Source: Risungbinella massiliensis (GTDB taxonomy: Bacteria > Bacillota > Bacilli > Thermoactinomycetales > Thermoactinomycetaceae). From it: a DNA stretch of 64,000 bases. This document shows positions 63,037-64,000 of the stretch, in pieces; positions within the stretch are counted from its first letter, which is position 1, and every line of letters starts with the position of its first letter. The DNA is taken from positions 281,000 to 344,999 of the forward strand of contig NZ_LN812103.1 in NCBI RefSeq assembly GCF_000942395.1, in the 5' to 3' direction. A program made the translations under genes and the position numbers. The notes under the pieces were generated by a model. The model saw only the letters and a program-made list of their open reading frames with translations, did no database searches and was not told where the DNA came from.

Positions 63037-64000
63037 CTATTTTTCTTGCAGGATGGTTTGTTGTTCTGTTCTCAAAGTCTGATTTTTTTCTTTGAGAAGG
63101 TGTTTGATTTCCTTAAAGCTGATAAACGTTTTATTTTTACTGTCCCAAAGACGGAAACGCAACGCTTTTAAGCTTGATCCGATCGTAATAGTTGTGGCTT
63201 TCTGAAGCTCCAAGGTAGAATCATGAACTTTTTCAAGATGGTAGTTCGGTACTTTTGGGCTTAGGTGATGGACATGATGAAACCCAATGTTACCAGTTAT
63301 CCATTGCAAAATCTTTGGAAGTTTATAGTAGGAGCTGCCATCAATTGCAGCTTTTACATAATCCCAATTTTCCTGATCCTCGAAATAAGAATCCTCAAAT
63401 TGATGTTGTACATAAAACAACCAGATTCCAAGTGATCCAGCAATAAAGAGGATAGGGAGCTGAACTAAGAGAAAGGTTTGCCAGCCAATTGCCCAACACA
63501 TGAAAGCATAAATGCTTATAATAGATAGATTCGTAATGTAGGTGTTGATACGTTCTTTTTTGTTCGCGTCCCTATGATTCAAACGATTAGAGATTAGATA
63601 AAGATAAATTGGCCCCAGTCCAAACATGACGATTGGATTGCGGTATAATCTGTACGATAAACGCTCCCAAAAAGAAGCCGCAACGTACTCATCCACCGTC
63701 ATAATCCAGACATCACCGGTTCCGCGTTTGTTTAAATTACTGCTAGTAGCATGATGAATCGAATGATCATGTTTCCATTTCTCATAAGGAAACATGGTAA
63801 TTATTCCTGTAATCGTACCAATAATGGAGTTTAATTTTCTGTTTTTAAAAAAAGACTGATGGCAACAATCATGGAAAATAATGAAAATCCTAATAACAAA
63901 TCCAGCCGTAACCACAGCAAAGGCAAGGGTTAACCAGTATGAGATCTTAAGACTTTGATATGAAGCAAACCAGAGTAAGAAAAACAATGGAATAGTATTA
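63037..64000 (-). CDS. des: Membrane fatty acid desaturase (partial, 5' end outside window)
   Basis: Three His boxes FHDCCHQ, HDHSIHHATS and HHVHH and several membrane helices identify an acyl-lipid desaturase like B. subtilis Des (delta-5). The frame stays open to the window edge, where NTIPLFFLLWF fits the family, so the first about 30 residues lie outside. Expected regulon target of DesR. Confidence 0.93.
   Translation of the reverse strand, partial: NTIPLFFLLWFASYQSLKISYWLTLAFAVVTAGFVIRIFIIFHDCCHQSFFKNRKLNSIIGTITGIITMFPYEKWKHDHSIHHATSSNLNKRGTGDVWIMTVDEYVAASFWERLSYRLYRNPIVMFGLGPIYLYLISNRLNHRDANKKERINTYITNLSIISIYAFMCWAIGWQTFLLVQLPILFIAGSLGIWLFYVQHQFEDSYFEDQENWDYVKAAIDGSSYYKLPKILQWITGNIGFHHVHHLSPKVPNYHLEKVHDSTLELQKATTITIGSSLKALRFRLWDSKNKTFISFKEIKHLLKEKNQTLRTEQQTILQEK

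Overview
The window reads as chromosomal DNA of a low-GC, Gram-positive, probably spore-forming member of the Bacillales. The evidence is AGGAGG-type ribosome binding sites, TTG/GTG starts, many Bacillus-type families (YkvI, YtqA/YtqB, YugI-like S1 protein, UPF0435, YwaF, YolD-like, BceRS-AB, Des-DesKR), a SleB/CwlJ-type hydrolase and lipoprotein signal peptides. A Thermoactinomycetaceae-like host is my guess from overall style, not proven. There is no rRNA, prophage, CRISPR array or intact transposase; one tRNA-Pro is present.

Layout. 0-9.4 kb: transglutaminase-like protein, pseudouridine synthase, SDR, class A penicillin-binding protein, YkvI, a PlsY-like protein lacking its catalytic motifs, DUF2797. 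9.5-10.85 kb: two diverged paralogous genes, each behind a nearly identical structured RNA leader and each ending in a similar terminator. 10.9-15.5 kb: Bce-type peptide sensing and detoxification module (RR, HK, ATPase, permease). 16.4-20.5 kb: cobalamin-riboswitch operon (BtuF-C-D-like importer, PduO-type adenosyltransferase, Spx/ArsC-like protein). 20.5-26.9 kb: three ECF sigma/DUF4179 anti-sigma cassettes with matching ECF-type promoters; the middle one has collapsed by deletion, and a frameshifted fructokinase lies between. 27-36.7 kb: AIM24, two thioredoxin-fold proteins, GcvH, uridine kinase, PEP carboxykinase, S1-domain protein, YtqA/YtqB tRNA modification pair. 36.9-43.2 kb: lipoprotein, nitrilase-family hydrolase, then two paralogous membrane-anchored DxDxDG proteins flanking a VbhA-like/Fic toxin-antitoxin pair. 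43.2-48.6 kb: complete pyruvate dehydrogenase operon. 48.7-54.3 kb: TetR/MFS efflux pair with matching dyad operators, small proteins, SleB-like hydrolase, and a zinc-ribbon gene behind a switch-like leader. 54.7-61 kb: YolD-like, tRNA-Pro, thioesterase, YdcF-like, HesB-like, Tpx, an unusual ABC ATPase, CDF transporter. 61.1-64 kb: DesR, DesK and a desaturase cut by the window edge.

The strongest candidates for undescribed biology are two cis-acting RNA architectures. One is the duplicated leader at 9.5 and 10.2 kb, where a long covarying hairpin, an anti-sequestor and a Shine-Dalgarno sequestor compete, and where the leaders are better conserved than the proteins they precede. The other is the two-state leader at 53.35-53.46 kb before a 68-aa zinc-ribbon protein. 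Also notable are a four-copy miniature inverted-repeat family, an ATT start codon on the Bce-type response regulator, and the shared promoter of the ECF cassettes.
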